This document shows, one piece after another, positions 36,019-45,940 of a stretch of DNA of 64,000 nucleotides (the first letter of the stretch is position 1; each line of letters opens with the position of its first letter). Under the pieces are notes generated by a model. That model searched no databases. It worked only from the letters and a program-made list of their open reading frames with translations, and had not been told where the DNA came from. The translations under genes and the position numbers were made by a program. Origin of the DNA: Dolichospermum sp. FACHB-1091 (GTDB taxonomy: Bacteria > Cyanobacteriota > Cyanobacteriia > Cyanobacteriales > Nostocaceae); assembly GCF_014697585.1 (NCBI RefSeq), contig NZ_JACJSB010000006.1, positions 1-64,000 of the forward strand, read 5' to 3'.

Positions 36019-36513
36019 TTAGTCTGGGTTGGCTGGTAAACTAGCGAATAGCTGTTTAACTAACTGCTGAGTTTTATTTTCTAAATTTTGCCAGTCTACA
36101 TCACCATATTCGTCAATTAACTTGGGATCAATATCAACTGCCCCCCGCTCTGGACTATAATTGAGAAAACATATTTGATAACACAAATCCCATAAATCTA
36201 TATTTACCCGTTCCTGTTGATTTTGCAAAACTAAATGATATCCTGGATAAGGCATTGGCAAACTAGCAAGAGTTTCTTTAATTTCCTCTACTTGTGTTGG
36301 TGTTGCGGTTTCCATTTCCCGCACCAACTCAGTTACTAAAGACTTTGTTTCATCACTTGTGTTAGCAGGCCAGGTCAGTACGTCTTGGTAAGTACCTTGC
36401 CAATTGGATGTATCAAGCTGCTTACGAATATTATCAATCACACGAATAAAAGCAGGTTGCATCAAGATTTCAGCTTGCTGCCATGAGGTAGAATTAGTGA
36501 TCTTAGGTGGCAT
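36019..36513 (-). CDS. Conserved hypothetical cyanobacterial protein
   Basis: A 164-residue soluble, mostly helical, acidic protein (MPPKITNSTSWQQAEILMQPAF; DLCYQICFLNYSP; DIDPKLIDEYGDVDWQNLE). No signal peptide, no membrane segment and no recognised domain. Divergent from the kinase gene at 36679, so the two share a short intergenic region. Downstream it ends next to a relic of the CAAACAACCTCTTA repeat. No function can be offered. Confidence 0.65.
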   Translation of the reverse strand: MPPKITNSTSWQQAEILMQPAFIRVIDNIRKQLDTSNWQGTYQDVLTWPANTSDETKSLVTELVREMETATPTQVEEIKETLASLPMPYPGYHLVLQNQQERVNIDLWDLCYQICFLNYSPERGAVDIDPKLIDEYGDVDWQNLENKTQQLVKQLFASLPANPD

Positions 36514-36678
36514 TGCTAGTAAATAGGTATAGTGATAGTAAAATTAACAATTTTGTTTGATGAAAGAACTGTACTTTTAATTTAAATCTTTTCTCAAGAT
36601 ACCTGATTTCAGAGGAGGAAATTGGGAGATATTTACTACTATGGGTAAAATTAGGCTATAAAGCTGGGGAGGGAAATT

Positions 36679-38538
36679 ATGATAGGTAAATTGCTAGATC
36701 ATCGCTACCAAGTCATTCGCATTTTGGCCACAGGAGGATTTGGTCAAACCTATATTGCCCAGGATACCAGACGGCCAGGCAATCCCATCTGCGTGGTTAA
36801 GCACTTGAAACCAGCCAATTCTGACTCTAATATCTTTACTACTGCTAAACGGCTATTTCACAGCGAAGCAGAAACTTTAGAAAAATTGAGTAATCATGAC
36901 CAAATCCCCAGACTTTTAGCTTATTTTGACGAAAATCAAGAATTTTTTCTAGTCCAAGAATTTATTGACGGCCACACCCTCCAGGAAGAACTTATTCCCG
37001 GACAGCCTTGGAGTGAAGCCCAAGTCATACAAATGTTGTTGGAAATTTTGCAGATTTTAGAGTTTGTTCACCAAGAAGGTGTAATTCACCGCGACATTAA
37101 GCCAGATAATATCATTCGCCGCGCGGCTGATTATAAATTAGTTTTAGTGGACTTTGGTGCAGTTAAACAATTACGTTCACCCCTGGTGACAGTAGGTGGA
37201 CAAAAAACTGCTACTGTAGCTATTGGTACTCCTGGATATATGCCTACGGAACAAGGTCAAGGTAAACCCCGTCCTAATAGTGACCTTTATGCTTTGGGAA
37301 TTATCGCTATTCAAGCATTAACGGGAGTTCCCGCTAGTCAATTGCAAGAAGACCCTGATACTGGGGAAATTAACTGGCAGCATTTAATACCTGTTAATCC
37401 TAACTTAGTAGCCATTTTAACAAAGATGGTGCGTTACCACTTCAAAGAACGCTATCAAACAGCAACGGAAGCTTTACAAGCTTGTCAAGAATTGGTGAAT
37501 ATCATCCCAGAATTTTCCCAAACCTCCCTATCTCCTAAAATTATTTATCAATCTCCTCAACCCCTATCTTCCATATCTATACAAAAAACAATGGCGGTTT
37601 CTCCCGCGAATCATATTCCTGTACAACCTCTTCCTCAACAATCTATTTCTCAAGAGATTAATAAACCCGATAAACCCGATCCTTTACCTTTATTAATTGG
37701 TATATTATTAGCAGGTGGTGTGGCGGCTTTATTTACAAATATATATCCTAATTTTAAGAATTTAACTGTTAATTGGACGGGAGAAAATAGCAAATTAACA
37801 AATAAATGTTTAGCTGTAGTTATGGCTAATTCTAATATCCGTTCTGAACCCAGTGCCATCAATTCTGATAATATTTTGAAAACTTTGGGTGTGGCCAGTG
37901 AGTTTGAGGTGACGGGTAAGCAGACAAAGCGGGGTTGGGTAGAACTTAAACTTTCTTCTGGCAGGTTGGCCTGGGCCCATTCTGATGTCATTTCTAATCG
38001 TGAAAACTGGATTTCTTGCCGTCGTGACCAAGGTTTGGCGATACAAACGGTAGATGATATTCCTTTAATTACATACCGTCCAATTCCTTCAGTTCCGGCA
38101 AAATCTGTGGTGGTAAATCCCACAGCAAAGCCTTCTTTAAAGCCTTCTTTACCCGCTACTCAAGATAAGGTAAAAACGGTAGATAAAGCCAGAGAAAAGC
38201 TTGAATCAGGAGATTTACAAGGAGCAATTTCTCTGCTCAAGTCAACATCGGGAAATGCTGTTTCTAGTATTAAACAAACCGTTGATACTGTTAATCAATG
38301 GCAAAGTGATTGGGCAAAAGCAGAAGCTTTAGCTAATGATATTAATAAGGCAATTGATAATGGTAAATGGGACGAGGTTTTAGCTTATCGAAACCAACCA
38401 GAAAAGCTGCCTAATATTAAATATTGGCGGGATAAAATAGAACCAATGTTTAAACAAGCTGCCGAAAATGTCGCTAAACAGACCTTACCCCATAAAAGCA
38501 AACCAACTCCTTCTGAAACACCGAGGGATGGGATTTAA
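36679..38538 (+). CDS. Serine/threonine protein kinase with SH3 domain
   Basis: A 619-residue membrane kinase. Kinase domain (about 8-275): glycine loop ATGGFGQTY (17-25), Lys41 in VVKHL, catalytic loop HRDIKPDNI, DFGAVK and the GTPGYMPTEQ activation segment. A Pro/Gln-rich linker leads to one membrane helix (about 334-350, LPLLIGILLAGGVAALF), then an SH3-like domain (about 372-440, CLAVVMANSNIRSEPS) and a helical tail. Cytoplasmic kinase with an extracytoplasmic SH3 sensor is a common Hanks-type layout in cyanobacteria. The gene is alone; no cognate phosphatase or substrate is adjacent. FHA protein at 1.4 kb is a possible reader, unproven. Confidence 0.93.
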   Translation: MIGKLLDHRYQVIRILATGGFGQTYIAQDTRRPGNPICVVKHLKPANSDSNIFTTAKRLFHSEAETLEKLSNHDQIPRLLAYFDENQEFFLVQEFIDGHTLQEELIPGQPWSEAQVIQMLLEILQILEFVHQEGVIHRDIKPDNIIRRAADYKLVLVDFGAVKQLRSPLVTVGGQKTATVAIGTPGYMPTEQGQGKPRPNSDLYALGIIAIQALTGVPASQLQEDPDTGEINWQHLIPVNPNLVAILTKMVRYHFKERYQTATEALQACQELVNIIPEFSQTSLSPKIIYQSPQPLSSISIQKTMAVSPANHIPVQPLPQQSISQEINKPDKPDPLPLLIGILLAGGVAALFTNIYPNFKNLTVNWTGENSKLTNKCLAVVMANSNIRSEPSAINSDNILKTLGVASEFEVTGKQTKRGWVELKLSSGRLAWAHSDVISNRENWISCRRDQGLAIQTVDDIPLITYRPIPSVPAKSVVVNPTAKPSLKPSLPATQDKVKTVDKAREKLESGDLQGAISLLKSTSGNAVSSIKQTVDTVNQWQSDWAKAEALANDINKAIDNGKWDEVLAYRNQPEKLPNIKYWRDKIEPMFKQAAENVAKQTLPHKSKPTPSETPRDGI

Positions 38539-38674
38539 AATGCTTTTTCTAAACTCCCCTGTAAAGCGAATTATAGCGGTTCCTTCCCCGTTGTAGATGG
38601 TTATGCTTCTGGCTCACATTTCATCTTATATGGGTTGTGCTATCGAAATAGTCATTGAATAGTAAATGATTAGG

Positions 38675-38818
38675 TAAGTAAGTCGGCACGATAAAATCAA
38701 TATACATTTTTTTGTAAAAACCCTGAAATAACCTATTTATAAGGTATTTGTTGAATTTACATTTCGTTACATATTATGTTGATTGTTTTATGTTGATTGT
38801 TTAACGCCAACTTACTTA
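38675..38818. repeat. MITE-like repeat with TAAGTAAGT-GGC ends
   Basis: TAAGTAAGTCGGCACG at the left and AACGCCAACTTACTTA at the right form inverted ends (12 of 16 matching) around about 112 bases. The inside has a GTTGATTGTTTTAT direct repeat and a CATTTCGTTACATAT block shared with the element at 52256. Related elements: 40938, 42751, 52256. Confidence 0.7.
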
Positions 38819-38829
38819 ACAAAAATTAA

Positions 38830-39879
38830 CTAAATAGCCCCGCTGTTTTTATTAAACAAAATGGTTATAGTTTTGAAAATTAATTTTAAATCGTAAACTA
38901 AAGTCCAGTTTTTTTGATATTGTAGATCTAAACGAATTACATCTTCAAAATTACGGACTTGAGAACGTCCATTAACTTGCCATTCACCTGTCATACCGGG
39001 TTTAACGTCTAAACGTTGCCATTGTGGCACTTCATAGCGTTCTACCTCATCAGGTGTAGGTGGTCGAGTTCCCACTAAACTCATTTCACCTTTGAGAACG
39101 TTCCAAAATTGCGGTAATTCATCGAGACTGGTACGACGTAACAGTTTACCGACTTTGGTAATTCTGGGGTCATGATCATTTTTAAAGAAAGCACCTTCCA
39201 CTTGATTTTTGATTTGAGATTTTTTAGCTTCCGCATCTACACACATAGACCGAAATTTCCAAATAGCAAAACGTTTACCCATCCAACCACAACGGGTTTG
39301 CTTAAAGAAAATTGGACCGGGATCATCAATTTTAATAGCGATCGCTATGGGTATAAACAAAATAGATGTAATTACTAACCCAACCAATGATCCGACAATA
39401 TCAATAGTCCGTTTCATCCAAGAAGCCACGGAAGGATGAGTTTGCGGAAGTGGGTCTACTTTTCGAGAATTATTTTTTCCCGTATCTATCAGGTTATCGT
39501 TTGCTACTGGTGATAAGTTCTGAAGAGACTCAATGGGAAACACTTGATCTAGTCCTGTTAGGTCTAAAACTGCCATGACTTGGGGGGTGACATGACGCAG
39601 CGTCATTATAATTCCCTTTGACCGGGAACTTTTGAAGTTACTGACTAGAGAACCTAAACCACTACTATCCATAAAGGTAGTATTTTGGAAATCAAGGACA
39701 ATTTGCCGAGGTGGTGAATCTGCTTGAATTAGGTTTTGGTAAGTTTGCTTAAAACCGACAGCTTCAACCACGGTCAACCTCGCTGGTACTTGCAAGATTG
39801 CTACATTTTCGAGGTAAGTAACTGAAAGTTCTACTGGTATGATTTGGCTACTCATGAAGCTCCGCACTTTAGTTGCCAT
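38830..39879 (-). CDS. STAS domain-sugar transferase fusion
   Basis: A 349-residue protein joining two modules. Residues about 17-115 form a STAS (anti-sigma-factor-antagonist) domain with the phosphorylatable serine region DFQNTTFMDSSGLGSLV. Residues about 150-349 form a membrane-bound polyprenyl-phosphate sugar-1-phosphate transferase (WcaJ/HepE type): one helix IVGSLVGLVITSILFIPIAI, then IWKFRSM, DELPQFWNVLKGEMSLVGTR and VKPGMTGEWQVNGRS. Such enzymes start exopolysaccharide repeat units on a lipid carrier. The fused STAS domain suggests control by a partner-switching kinase/phosphatase. ATG at 39879; an in-frame ATG eight residues later is possible. Confidence 0.92.
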   Translation of the reverse strand: MATKVRSFMSSQIIPVELSVTYLENVAILQVPARLTVVEAVGFKQTYQNLIQADSPPRQIVLDFQNTTFMDSSGLGSLVSNFKSSRSKGIIMTLRHVTPQVMAVLDLTGLDQVFPIESLQNLSPVANDNLIDTGKNNSRKVDPLPQTHPSVASWMKRTIDIVGSLVGLVITSILFIPIAIAIKIDDPGPIFFKQTRCGWMGKRFAIWKFRSMCVDAEAKKSQIKNQVEGAFFKNDHDPRITKVGKLLRRTSLDELPQFWNVLKGEMSLVGTRPPTPDEVERYEVPQWQRLDVKPGMTGEWQVNGRSQVRNFEDVIRLDLQYQKNWTLVYDLKLIFKTITILFNKNSGAI

Positions 39880-40067
39880 CTAAAATTTTATCTGCTAAAT
39901 GTGATTTGGTCTTAAAAAAATAATTAACCTGATTTTTAATCTGTATGATGAATTACAAATCGGTAGATTTTTAAAGATCAGCGAGAAGATCACTAATCAA
40001 GCTTCACAATAGAAGAAACTAATAAATTGTAAATAAGTGAATCTTCCCGTTACTTCATATCATCATC

Positions 40068-40877
40068 ATGACCACTAAAAATAAAGTTAACTCGACTGCA
40101 CGCCTAATCGAAGTCTTTTCTGCAATTCAAGGGGAGGGGCTGAATGTCGGGACGCGTCAGATTTTTATCCGTTTTGCTTTTTGTGATCTGCGTTGTCATT
40201 TTTGCGATAGCGCCAACACTTGGAATGCACCCCCTAGCTGCCAAATTGAGTCTTACCCTGGATTACGAGATTTTGAAGTTCATCCAAATCCCGTTGAATC
40301 ATCTACATTACTGGCATGGATTGCTAGACAAAACCTACCTTTTGTCCACGACAGCATTAGCTTGACTGGAGGAGAGCCTTTGCTTCATGCAGGATTTTTG
40401 GCGGAATTTTTGCCCGCAGTGCGATTACTAACTAGTTTACCAATTTATCTGGAAACTGGCGGGCATCGCCCGGAAAATTTGGCAATAATTCTCCCCTATC
40501 TCGACTCTGTGGGCATGGATTTGAAACTACCCAGTGTCAGCGGTGAAACCTATTGGTCAGAACATACAAAATTTCTTCAGTTATGCTCTAACTCTAAGTT
40601 AGAAGTATTTGTAAAAATAATTGTTTCCCAAAGTACAGTTGTTCAGGAGTTAGAACGGGCAGCTTTGTTAGTTGCCCAAGTCAGTGAGGATATTCCGGTA
40701 TTTTTACAACCTGTTACCCCTTTACCTGTTGCCTCTTTGGCTGCTCAAAAATTTAGTTCTGTGGTCATGGTAGCACCAACTCCAGACCAGGTTTTAGAAT
40801 GGCAAGTTTTGATGAAGAGATTTGTTAAACAAGTGCGTGTGATTCCCCAAACTCATAAAATGTTGAATCAAATGTAG
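40068..40877 (+). CDS. queE: 7-carboxy-7-deazaguanine synthase-like radical SAM protein
   Basis: Radical-SAM enzyme making the deazaguanine core for queuosine. The 269-residue protein has the QueE N-terminus FSAIQGEGLNVGTRQIFIRF, the cluster motif C39-x3-C43-x2-C46 (CDLRCHFC) and SLTGGEPLLH. Longer than short QueE proteins of about 210-230 residues. Family is clear; that it acts in queuosine synthesis is inferred, since no queC/D/F gene is adjacent. ATG at 40068. A MITE-like repeat follows. Confidence 0.88.
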   Translation: MTTKNKVNSTARLIEVFSAIQGEGLNVGTRQIFIRFAFCDLRCHFCDSANTWNAPPSCQIESYPGLRDFEVHPNPVESSTLLAWIARQNLPFVHDSISLTGGEPLLHAGFLAEFLPAVRLLTSLPIYLETGGHRPENLAIILPYLDSVGMDLKLPSVSGETYWSEHTKFLQLCSNSKLEVFVKIIVSQSTVVQELERAALLVAQVSEDIPVFLQPVTPLPVASLAAQKFSSVVMVAPTPDQVLEWQVLMKRFVKQVRVIPQTHKMLNQM

Positions 40878-40937
40878 AATTTAAAAAGTTTTCATCAAGA
40901 AAAAAATAAAGTTTATTGATTCTATAAAACTGTGGCC

Positions 40938-41321
40938 AAGTAATTAGGTAAACGGAAAAAACCGACACAAGTAACGAAAAGTAAAGTTGCCCAAAACCTC
41001 TTTCCTGTTCCCTGTAACCTCTTCCCTGTAACCTCTTCCCTGTAACCTATTTCCTGTTCCCTGTTCCCTGTAACCTCTTCCCTGTAACCTATTTCCTGTT
41101 CCCAGTTAAGAGTTCCCTGTTCCCTGCGATGCACTGAGCAGTTCGACAAGCTCACTGTAACACTTGTCGAAGTGTTCCCTGTAACCTATTTCCTGTAACC
41201 TGTTCCCTGTAACCTGTTCCCTGTAACCTGTTCCCTGTAACCTGTTCCCAGTTAAGAGTTCCCTGTTCCCTATTCCCTGTTCCCTTGTCATAACGACAAT
41301 TTTTAACGCCAACCTACTTAA
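40938..41321 (-). repeat. Long MITE-like element with internal tandem arrays
   Basis: In reverse orientation to the copies at 42751 and 52256. The plus strand starts AAGTAATTAGGTAAACGGAA, then ACCGACACAAGTAACGAAAA and GTAAAGTTGCC, and ends GACAATTTTTAACGCCAACC-TACTTA. Between lie more than a dozen degenerate repeats of the CCTGTAACCT and CAGTTAAGAGTTCCCTGTTC units. It accounts for the open frames seen here on the minus strand, which are not genes. Confidence 0.8.
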
Positions 41322-41383
41322 TTAAATATCTTTGGGGTTGGGGGTTGCCCACCCCACTAACTGTGAAGATGCTGCTGGTGATT

Positions 41384-42028
41384 TTAGAGTTCACCAGCGT
41401 CGCCATTTCTAGATTTAGATTTAGCTTTGTTAGCGCTGCGTTTAAGAGCAGAAAGTCTAGCTTCATATCGAGAACGCTGACGCTTGCTAGGAGTGTTTTC
41501 AACTAAGGTTTTTAAGGCACTACCAAGACTTTTATAAGCGTTAGGTAAACTATAACCAAAACGGGTGGCTAGAGCGATCGCTTTTTCGTCAGCATCTAGC
41601 AATTCTTTAATTTGTTTGTCCCCATTATTTTTTTGGTATAGTCGCCAACCGGAAACGCCACATAGAGCTAAAGCTAATACTAGTAATAATCCATCTTGTA
41701 CCCACAATTCACCCACCGCACCACCTAAACCAATGGCCAGGGCAGCCATTTCCCAACCATCTTTAGGAATGGTGTCATTTTGAACACGAGCCACTTCGTG
41801 CCAAAACAGCAAATTACGCTGATCCATTGCCAGAGCATCCCATTTTACCAAGTCAATTTGGATTTCTACTTGGTCTTTGCCGATTTCTTCGCAACGAATC
41901 AGAGGTGGATTAACCTCAGTTGTGCCTTCAACCGTTACCCAACTTTGTAATTCTGGCGGTAGTAAACTTTTTAACCGCCGAAGTTCACTCATTTCCGCTT
42001 TAGCAGAGGAAGTCGCATAGGATGTCAT
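41384..42028 (-). CDS. DUF3318 domain protein
   Basis: A 214-residue protein typical of cyanobacterial DUF3318: N-terminal soluble part (SELRRLKSLLPPELQSWVTV, HEVARVQND), two hydrophobic helices in the middle (about 94-130, MAALAIGLGGAVGELW and GLLLVLALALCGVSGW), and a basic helical C-terminus with RYEARLSALKRSANKAKSKS. Probably membrane-associated; function unknown. ATG at 42028. On the same strand as the YbjN-like gene 67 bases upstream, so possibly co-transcribed. Confidence 0.85.
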   Translation of the reverse strand: MTSYATSSAKAEMSELRRLKSLLPPELQSWVTVEGTTEVNPPLIRCEEIGKDQVEIQIDLVKWDALAMDQRNLLFWHEVARVQNDTIPKDGWEMAALAIGLGGAVGELWVQDGLLLVLALALCGVSGWRLYQKNNGDKQIKELLDADEKAIALATRFGYSLPNAYKSLGSALKTLVENTPSKRQRSRYEARLSALKRSANKAKSKSRNGDAGEL

Positions 42029-42095
42029 AAAAATCCAGCCCTACAAAATTTCTTTTTTGTATATGATTAGGTTATCACTTTCCAGTTTAGCGATT

Positions 42096-42731
42096 TCAGT
42101 AGTTATCCTCTGATTCATCGGCAAAACTACCTCGCTTTTTCCGCGCTTCCATGGCTTTTTCTAGGAGTTCTAATAATCCAGGAGCTTGTTCTTGAATACT
42201 CAACAATAATCTTTCTCCCAAGTCTATATTTCCCGGATCTTCTCCTGTTTCCATTACTTCCTGCAAACGCGGCACAGCAATGCTATCCACAATTTGGATC
42301 AATCCGCTCAGACAACGGTTAAATTGTTTTTCGGTGAGCATGGAGTCCTCCAGGGGAAATTCAATGATAGCCCGGATTTCACCATCGGAGGGATCGTATT
42401 CCCATTGCAGCATTTTGGTTTCCCAAGAAATGGCCAGCATGGTTTGCAGGATGGCGTTTTTGTGGGGATGGTCTTTCACTTCCGCTAAAACTTGAGGCGC
42501 AAATAACCGGAAAAATCTCCCTTCTTCGTCCAGTTGGACAACTATCAGGAAATCTTCTAGGTTTTGAGCTTCAACACCTGTAATAATCCGGTCTTCTTCT
42601 TCATCAAAACGGTATTGCCAACCAAGATTATCTAGATACTTGGCTATCTGTTTGAGATTTGCTGCCATAAAAGCCTCGTAAGGAACAGTCGGGAGGCTGT
42701 CACCAAAATTATTGTAACTTGGTAGGGGCAT
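42096..42731 (-). CDS. YbjN domain-containing protein
   Basis: A 211-residue acidic soluble protein with the YbjN fold (NLKQIAKYLDNLGWQYRFDEEEDRIITG, then FLIVVQLDEEGRFFRLFAPQ, and a C-terminal helix pair). YbjN-like proteins are thought to act as chaperone-like or sensory modules; specific role unknown. ATG at 42731 gives the listed form; MAANLKQIAKYL at 42668 is a plausible alternative start. Followed on the same strand by DUF3318. Confidence 0.8.
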   Translation of the reverse strand: MPLPSYNNFGDSLPTVPYEAFMAANLKQIAKYLDNLGWQYRFDEEEDRIITGVEAQNLEDFLIVVQLDEEGRFFRLFAPQVLAEVKDHPHKNAILQTMLAISWETKMLQWEYDPSDGEIRAIIEFPLEDSMLTEKQFNRCLSGLIQIVDSIAVPRLQEVMETGEDPGNIDLGERLLLSIQEQAPGLLELLEKAMEARKKRGSFADESEDNY

Positions 42732-42750
42732 TTACTCAATTGGTACAGTC

Positions 42751-42914
42751 AGTCCGTTGGTGTGAAAAATTGTGGTGATGACAAGGGAACTCTTAACTGG
42801 GAACAGGGAACTCTTAACTGGGAACAGGCTTCGCCGTGAGCGTCAGCCGAACGGTTTTCGGCAACTTTACTTTTCGTTACTTATGTCGGTTTTTTTCCGT
42901 TTGCCTACTTACTT
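42751..42914 (+). repeat. MITE-like element of the AAGTAAGTTGGCG family
   Basis: Starts GTTGGTGTGAAAAATTGTGG, carries two copies of the GGGAACTCTTAACTGGGAAC unit, then CGGCAACTTTACTTTTCGTT, TTTTTTTCCGTTTGCCTACT and the end TACTTG. Fills the gap between ybjN-like and F/SBPase genes. Confidence 0.78.
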
Positions 42915-43116
42915 GAGTTTTTTGTGTCTTTCTACTTCATTTTTGCCCAACTTGGTCAATATAACTGGATTCAAAAATCCTCCGTTTAGTTTTAGTTGCA
43001 AAACTTAACACAGTTATCAGTCAAGTCTTTTTTCCATCTGTATCCGCACTTTGGTAGACTTAAAAACTGAAATAGCTAAAAAACGTACTTGACAATTAAT
43101 TTAGAGGGCAGACTCC

Positions 43117-44154
43117 GTGGAAAATACTCTTGGGTTAGAAATTATAGAAGTAGTTGAGCAAGCTGCGATCGCTTCTTCAAAATGGATGGGTAAGGGCGAA
43201 AAAAACATTGCTGACCAAGTAGCTGTGGAAGCTATGCGCGAACGGATGAATAAAATCCATATGCGCGGTCGCATTGTCATCGGTGAAGGTGAACGGGACG
43301 AAGCTCCTATGCTTTACATTGGTGAAGAAGTGGGTATCTGTACCAGACCGGATGCCGACAATTTCTGTAATGTTAATGAACTAGTAGAAATTGACATCGC
43401 TGTTGACCCCTGCGAAGGTACTAACCTGGTTGCTTATGGTCAAAATGGCTCCATGGCGGTTTTGGCAATTTCTGAAAAAGGCGGTTTATTTGCTGCTCCT
43501 GACTTCTACATGAAAAAACTCGCAGCACCACCAGCGGCTAGAGGTCATGTTGATATTAACAAATCCGCTACAGAAAACCTAAAAATCCTTTCTGAATGCC
43601 TAAACCGGGCTGTGGAAGAATTAGTAGTTGTTGTTATGGATCGTCCCCGTCACAAAGAACTAATTCAAGAAATCCGCACCGCTGGTGCCAGAGTTAGACT
43701 GATCAGCGATGGTGACGTTTCTGCTGCTATCTGTTGCGCTTTTTCTGGTACTAATATTCATGCGTTAATGGGTATCGGTGCTGCTCCCGAAGGTGTCATT
43801 TCTGCTGCAGCCTTACGTTGCTTGGGTGGACACTTCCAAGGACAATTAATCTATGATCCAGAAGTTGTCCAAACTGGTTTAATTGGTGAAAGCAGAGAAG
43901 GTAATCTAGCCCGTTTAAATGAAATGGGTATTACTGATGGTGACAAGGTTTATAACGCTAATGAATTAGCTTCTGGTGAAACGGTGTTATTTGCAGGTTG
44001 CGGTATCACTCCTGGGACTCTGATGGATGGTGTGCGTTTCTTCCATGGTGGCGCTAGAACCCAAAGCTTGGTTATTTCCAGTCAATCTAAAACCGCTCGC
44101 TTTGTGGATACAGTTCACTTGTGGCAAGAACCCAAGACTATCCAACTCCGATAA
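43117..44154 (+). CDS. glpX: Fructose-1,6-/sedoheptulose-1,7-bisphosphatase class II
   Basis: Bifunctional Calvin-cycle phosphatase of cyanobacteria, acting on fructose- and sedoheptulose-bisphosphate. The 345-residue protein has [18 protein letters not shown], the metal-binding [18 protein letters not shown] and the [11 protein letters not shown] motif. The start is GTG at 43117, preceded by AGAGGGCA, and gives family length. It is the regulatory step shared by light/thioredoxin in this group. Distinct from class I fbp at 26 kb. Followed by a tandem-repeat array and hemA. Confidence 0.96.
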   Translation: MENTLGLEIIEVVEQAAIASSKWMGKGEKNIADQVAVEAMRERMNKIHMRGRIVIGEGERDEAPMLYIGEEVGICTRPDADNFCNVNELVEIDIAVDPCEGTNLVAYGQNGSMAVLAISEKGGLFAAPDFYMKKLAAPPAARGHVDINKSATENLKILSECLNRAVEELVVVVMDRPRHKELIQEIRTAGARVRLISDGDVSAAICCAFSGTNIHALMGIGAAPEGVISAAALRCLGGHFQGQLIYDPEVVQTGLIGESREGNLARLNEMGITDGDKVYNANELASGETVLFAGCGITPGTLMDGVRFFHGGARTQSLVISSQSKTARFVDTVHLWQEPKTIQLR

Positions 44155-44199
44155 TCATTGGTGATTTGTGACAGGTAATTGGTGATTGGGAAAAAACTC

Positions 44200-44283
44200 T
44201 TACCTATTACCAATTACCTATTACCAATTACCTATTACCAATTACCTATTACCAATTACCTATTACCAATTACCTATTACCCA
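44200..44283. repeat. Six tandem copies of a 14-mer (TTACCTATTACCAA)
   Basis: A perfect or near-perfect array of 84 bases made of paired heptamers, ending eight bases before the hemA ATG. STRR class; no spacers, so not CRISPR. It occupies the region where the hemA ribosome-binding site and leader would be. Confidence 0.9.
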
Positions 44284-44291
44284 TTTAAGAA

Positions 44292-45578
44292 ATGAATATT
44301 GCAGTGGTGGGGTTAAGCCATAAAACAGCCCCAATAGAAGTTAGAGAAAAATTAAGTATTCCCGAAGCTCAAATCGAAGGAGCGATCGCTCATCTTCTCA
44401 GTTATCCTCATATTGATGAGGTTGCTATTCTCAGCACTTGTAACCGCTTAGAAATTTATATTGTCAGTAAGGAAACTACTCAAGGGATTCACGAGGTTAC
44501 TCAGTTTCTTTCTGAACATAGTAAACTACCTATAGTCTCTCTGCGTCATCATCTGTTTATATTGCTCCATAGTGATGCTGTAACACATATTTTACGGGTT
44601 GCGGCTGGTTTGGATAGTCTCGTCTTAGGTGAAGGTCAAATTTTAGCTCAAGTTAAACATACTCATAAACTCGGACAGCAATTTAATGGCATCAAAACCA
44701 TTTTAAATCGGTTATTTAAACAAGCTCTCACCGCCGGTAAACGAGTTCGCACGGAAACCAGTATTGGTACTGGTGCAGTTTCCATCAGTTCGGCAGCAGT
44801 AGAATTAGCACAGATGAAGGTAGAAAATTTATCTAATTATCGCGTGTCTATTCTGGGCGCTGGGAAAATGTCCAGGTTACTTGTACAACACCTGATTTCT
44901 AAAGGTGCAACTCAAATTAGTATTGTTAATCGTTCCCGTGGTAGGGCTGAAGAACTAGCAAATTTGTTCCCAGAACAACCTATACAAATCCATTTGCTGC
45001 CAGAGATGATGTCAGTTATTGCCGAAAGTAATATAGTATTTACTAGCACCTCATCAACAGAACCCATTCTTAATCGGGATAAGTTAGAAATGGTACTAGA
45101 ACCAAGTCAACAATTAATGTTATTTGATATTTCCGTACCTAGAAACGTAGATGCAGATGTTAATGATTTAGCCAATGTTAAAGCCTTTAATGTTGATGAC
45201 TTGAAAGCCGTTGTCGCGCAAAATTATGAAAGTCGCCGCCAAATGGCGCAAGAAGCTGAGAAGATATTAGACGAGGAAGTAGGGGCTTTTGAAGTGTGGT
45301 GGCGGAGTTTAGAAACTGTTTCTACAATTAGTTCTTTACGCAATAAAGTAGAGACTATCCGCGAACAAGAATTAGAAAAAGCTTTATCGCGCTTGGGTTC
45401 AGAATTTGGCGAAAAACATCAAGAAATCATTGAAGCTTTAACACGGGGAATAGTTAATAAAATTTTGCATGACCCCATGGTGCAATTACGCGCCCAGGAA
45501 GATGTAGAAGCGAGAAGACGATGTATGCAAACTCTACAAATGTTGTTTAATTTGGATCCAGAGGAGCAATTTAGCTGA
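44292..45578 (+). CDS. hemA: Glutamyl-tRNA reductase
   Basis: First committed enzyme of tetrapyrrole (haem, chlorophyll, bilin) synthesis, reducing glutamyl-tRNA to glutamate-1-semialdehyde. The 428-residue protein has [20 protein letters not shown], the catalytic Cys in STCNRLEIY, the [16 protein letters not shown] region and the NADPH loop [13 protein letters not shown], followed by the helical dimerisation domain. ATG at 44292. Only a repeat array lies between it and glpX, so its promoter may be within or upstream of that array. Confidence 0.97.
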   Translation: MNIAVVGLSHKTAPIEVREKLSIPEAQIEGAIAHLLSYPHIDEVAILSTCNRLEIYIVSKETTQGIHEVTQFLSEHSKLPIVSLRHHLFILLHSDAVTHILRVAAGLDSLVLGEGQILAQVKHTHKLGQQFNGIKTILNRLFKQALTAGKRVRTETSIGTGAVSISSAAVELAQMKVENLSNYRVSILGAGKMSRLLVQHLISKGATQISIVNRSRGRAEELANLFPEQPIQIHLLPEMMSVIAESNIVFTSTSSTEPILNRDKLEMVLEPSQQLMLFDISVPRNVDADVNDLANVKAFNVDDLKAVVAQNYESRRQMAQEAEKILDEEVGAFEVWWRSLETVSTISSLRNKVETIREQELEKALSRLGSEFGEKHQEIIEALTRGIVNKILHDPMVQLRAQEDVEARRRCMQTLQMLFNLDPEEQFS

Positions 45579-45940
45579 AATTGGCAAAAAATAGGGAGAA
45601 ATGATGCCATTGCGGCTAAAAATCCCTGTTTTGCTTTGGCGTTGGCTTTAATACTTTTGGTTATGGCAGAAACAGAGATTTATTATAAAAGTAACGGGGA
45701 ATAGGCTTATATCATGTCCGCCCAATCACTTACGATATAGTTCATCATTGTATTGCCTTTTCCCAATTACCAATTACCCATTACCAGCCTCAACAGATAT
45801 GATAAGTGTTCAACCGGACATGATATTATTTGTTATACTTAGCCAGCTTTATAAAATTTTTTTGCTCAGATACTGCATATTATGTACTCAGAATCCAAAA
45901 TTTATTACTCTTTTTATTACTCTTTAAGGTTTAAATCATT
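45579..45940. other. Intergenic region before the three-Cys-motif gene
   Basis: No gene seen. It holds a short heptamer run (CCAATTACCAATTACCCATT-ACC, about 45764-45785) and an AT-rich leader with TTTATTACTCTTTTTATTAC directly before the ATG at 45941, with only a weak ribosome-binding site. Confidence 0.5.

Noticed and set aside
40922-41312. Open frames on the minus strand rich in GNRELLTGNR-like repeats
   Set aside because: They are translations of the tandem units of a MITE-like element.
44200-44283. Possible CRISPR array before hemA
   Set aside because: Continuous 14-base repeats with no spacers; this is an STRR array.
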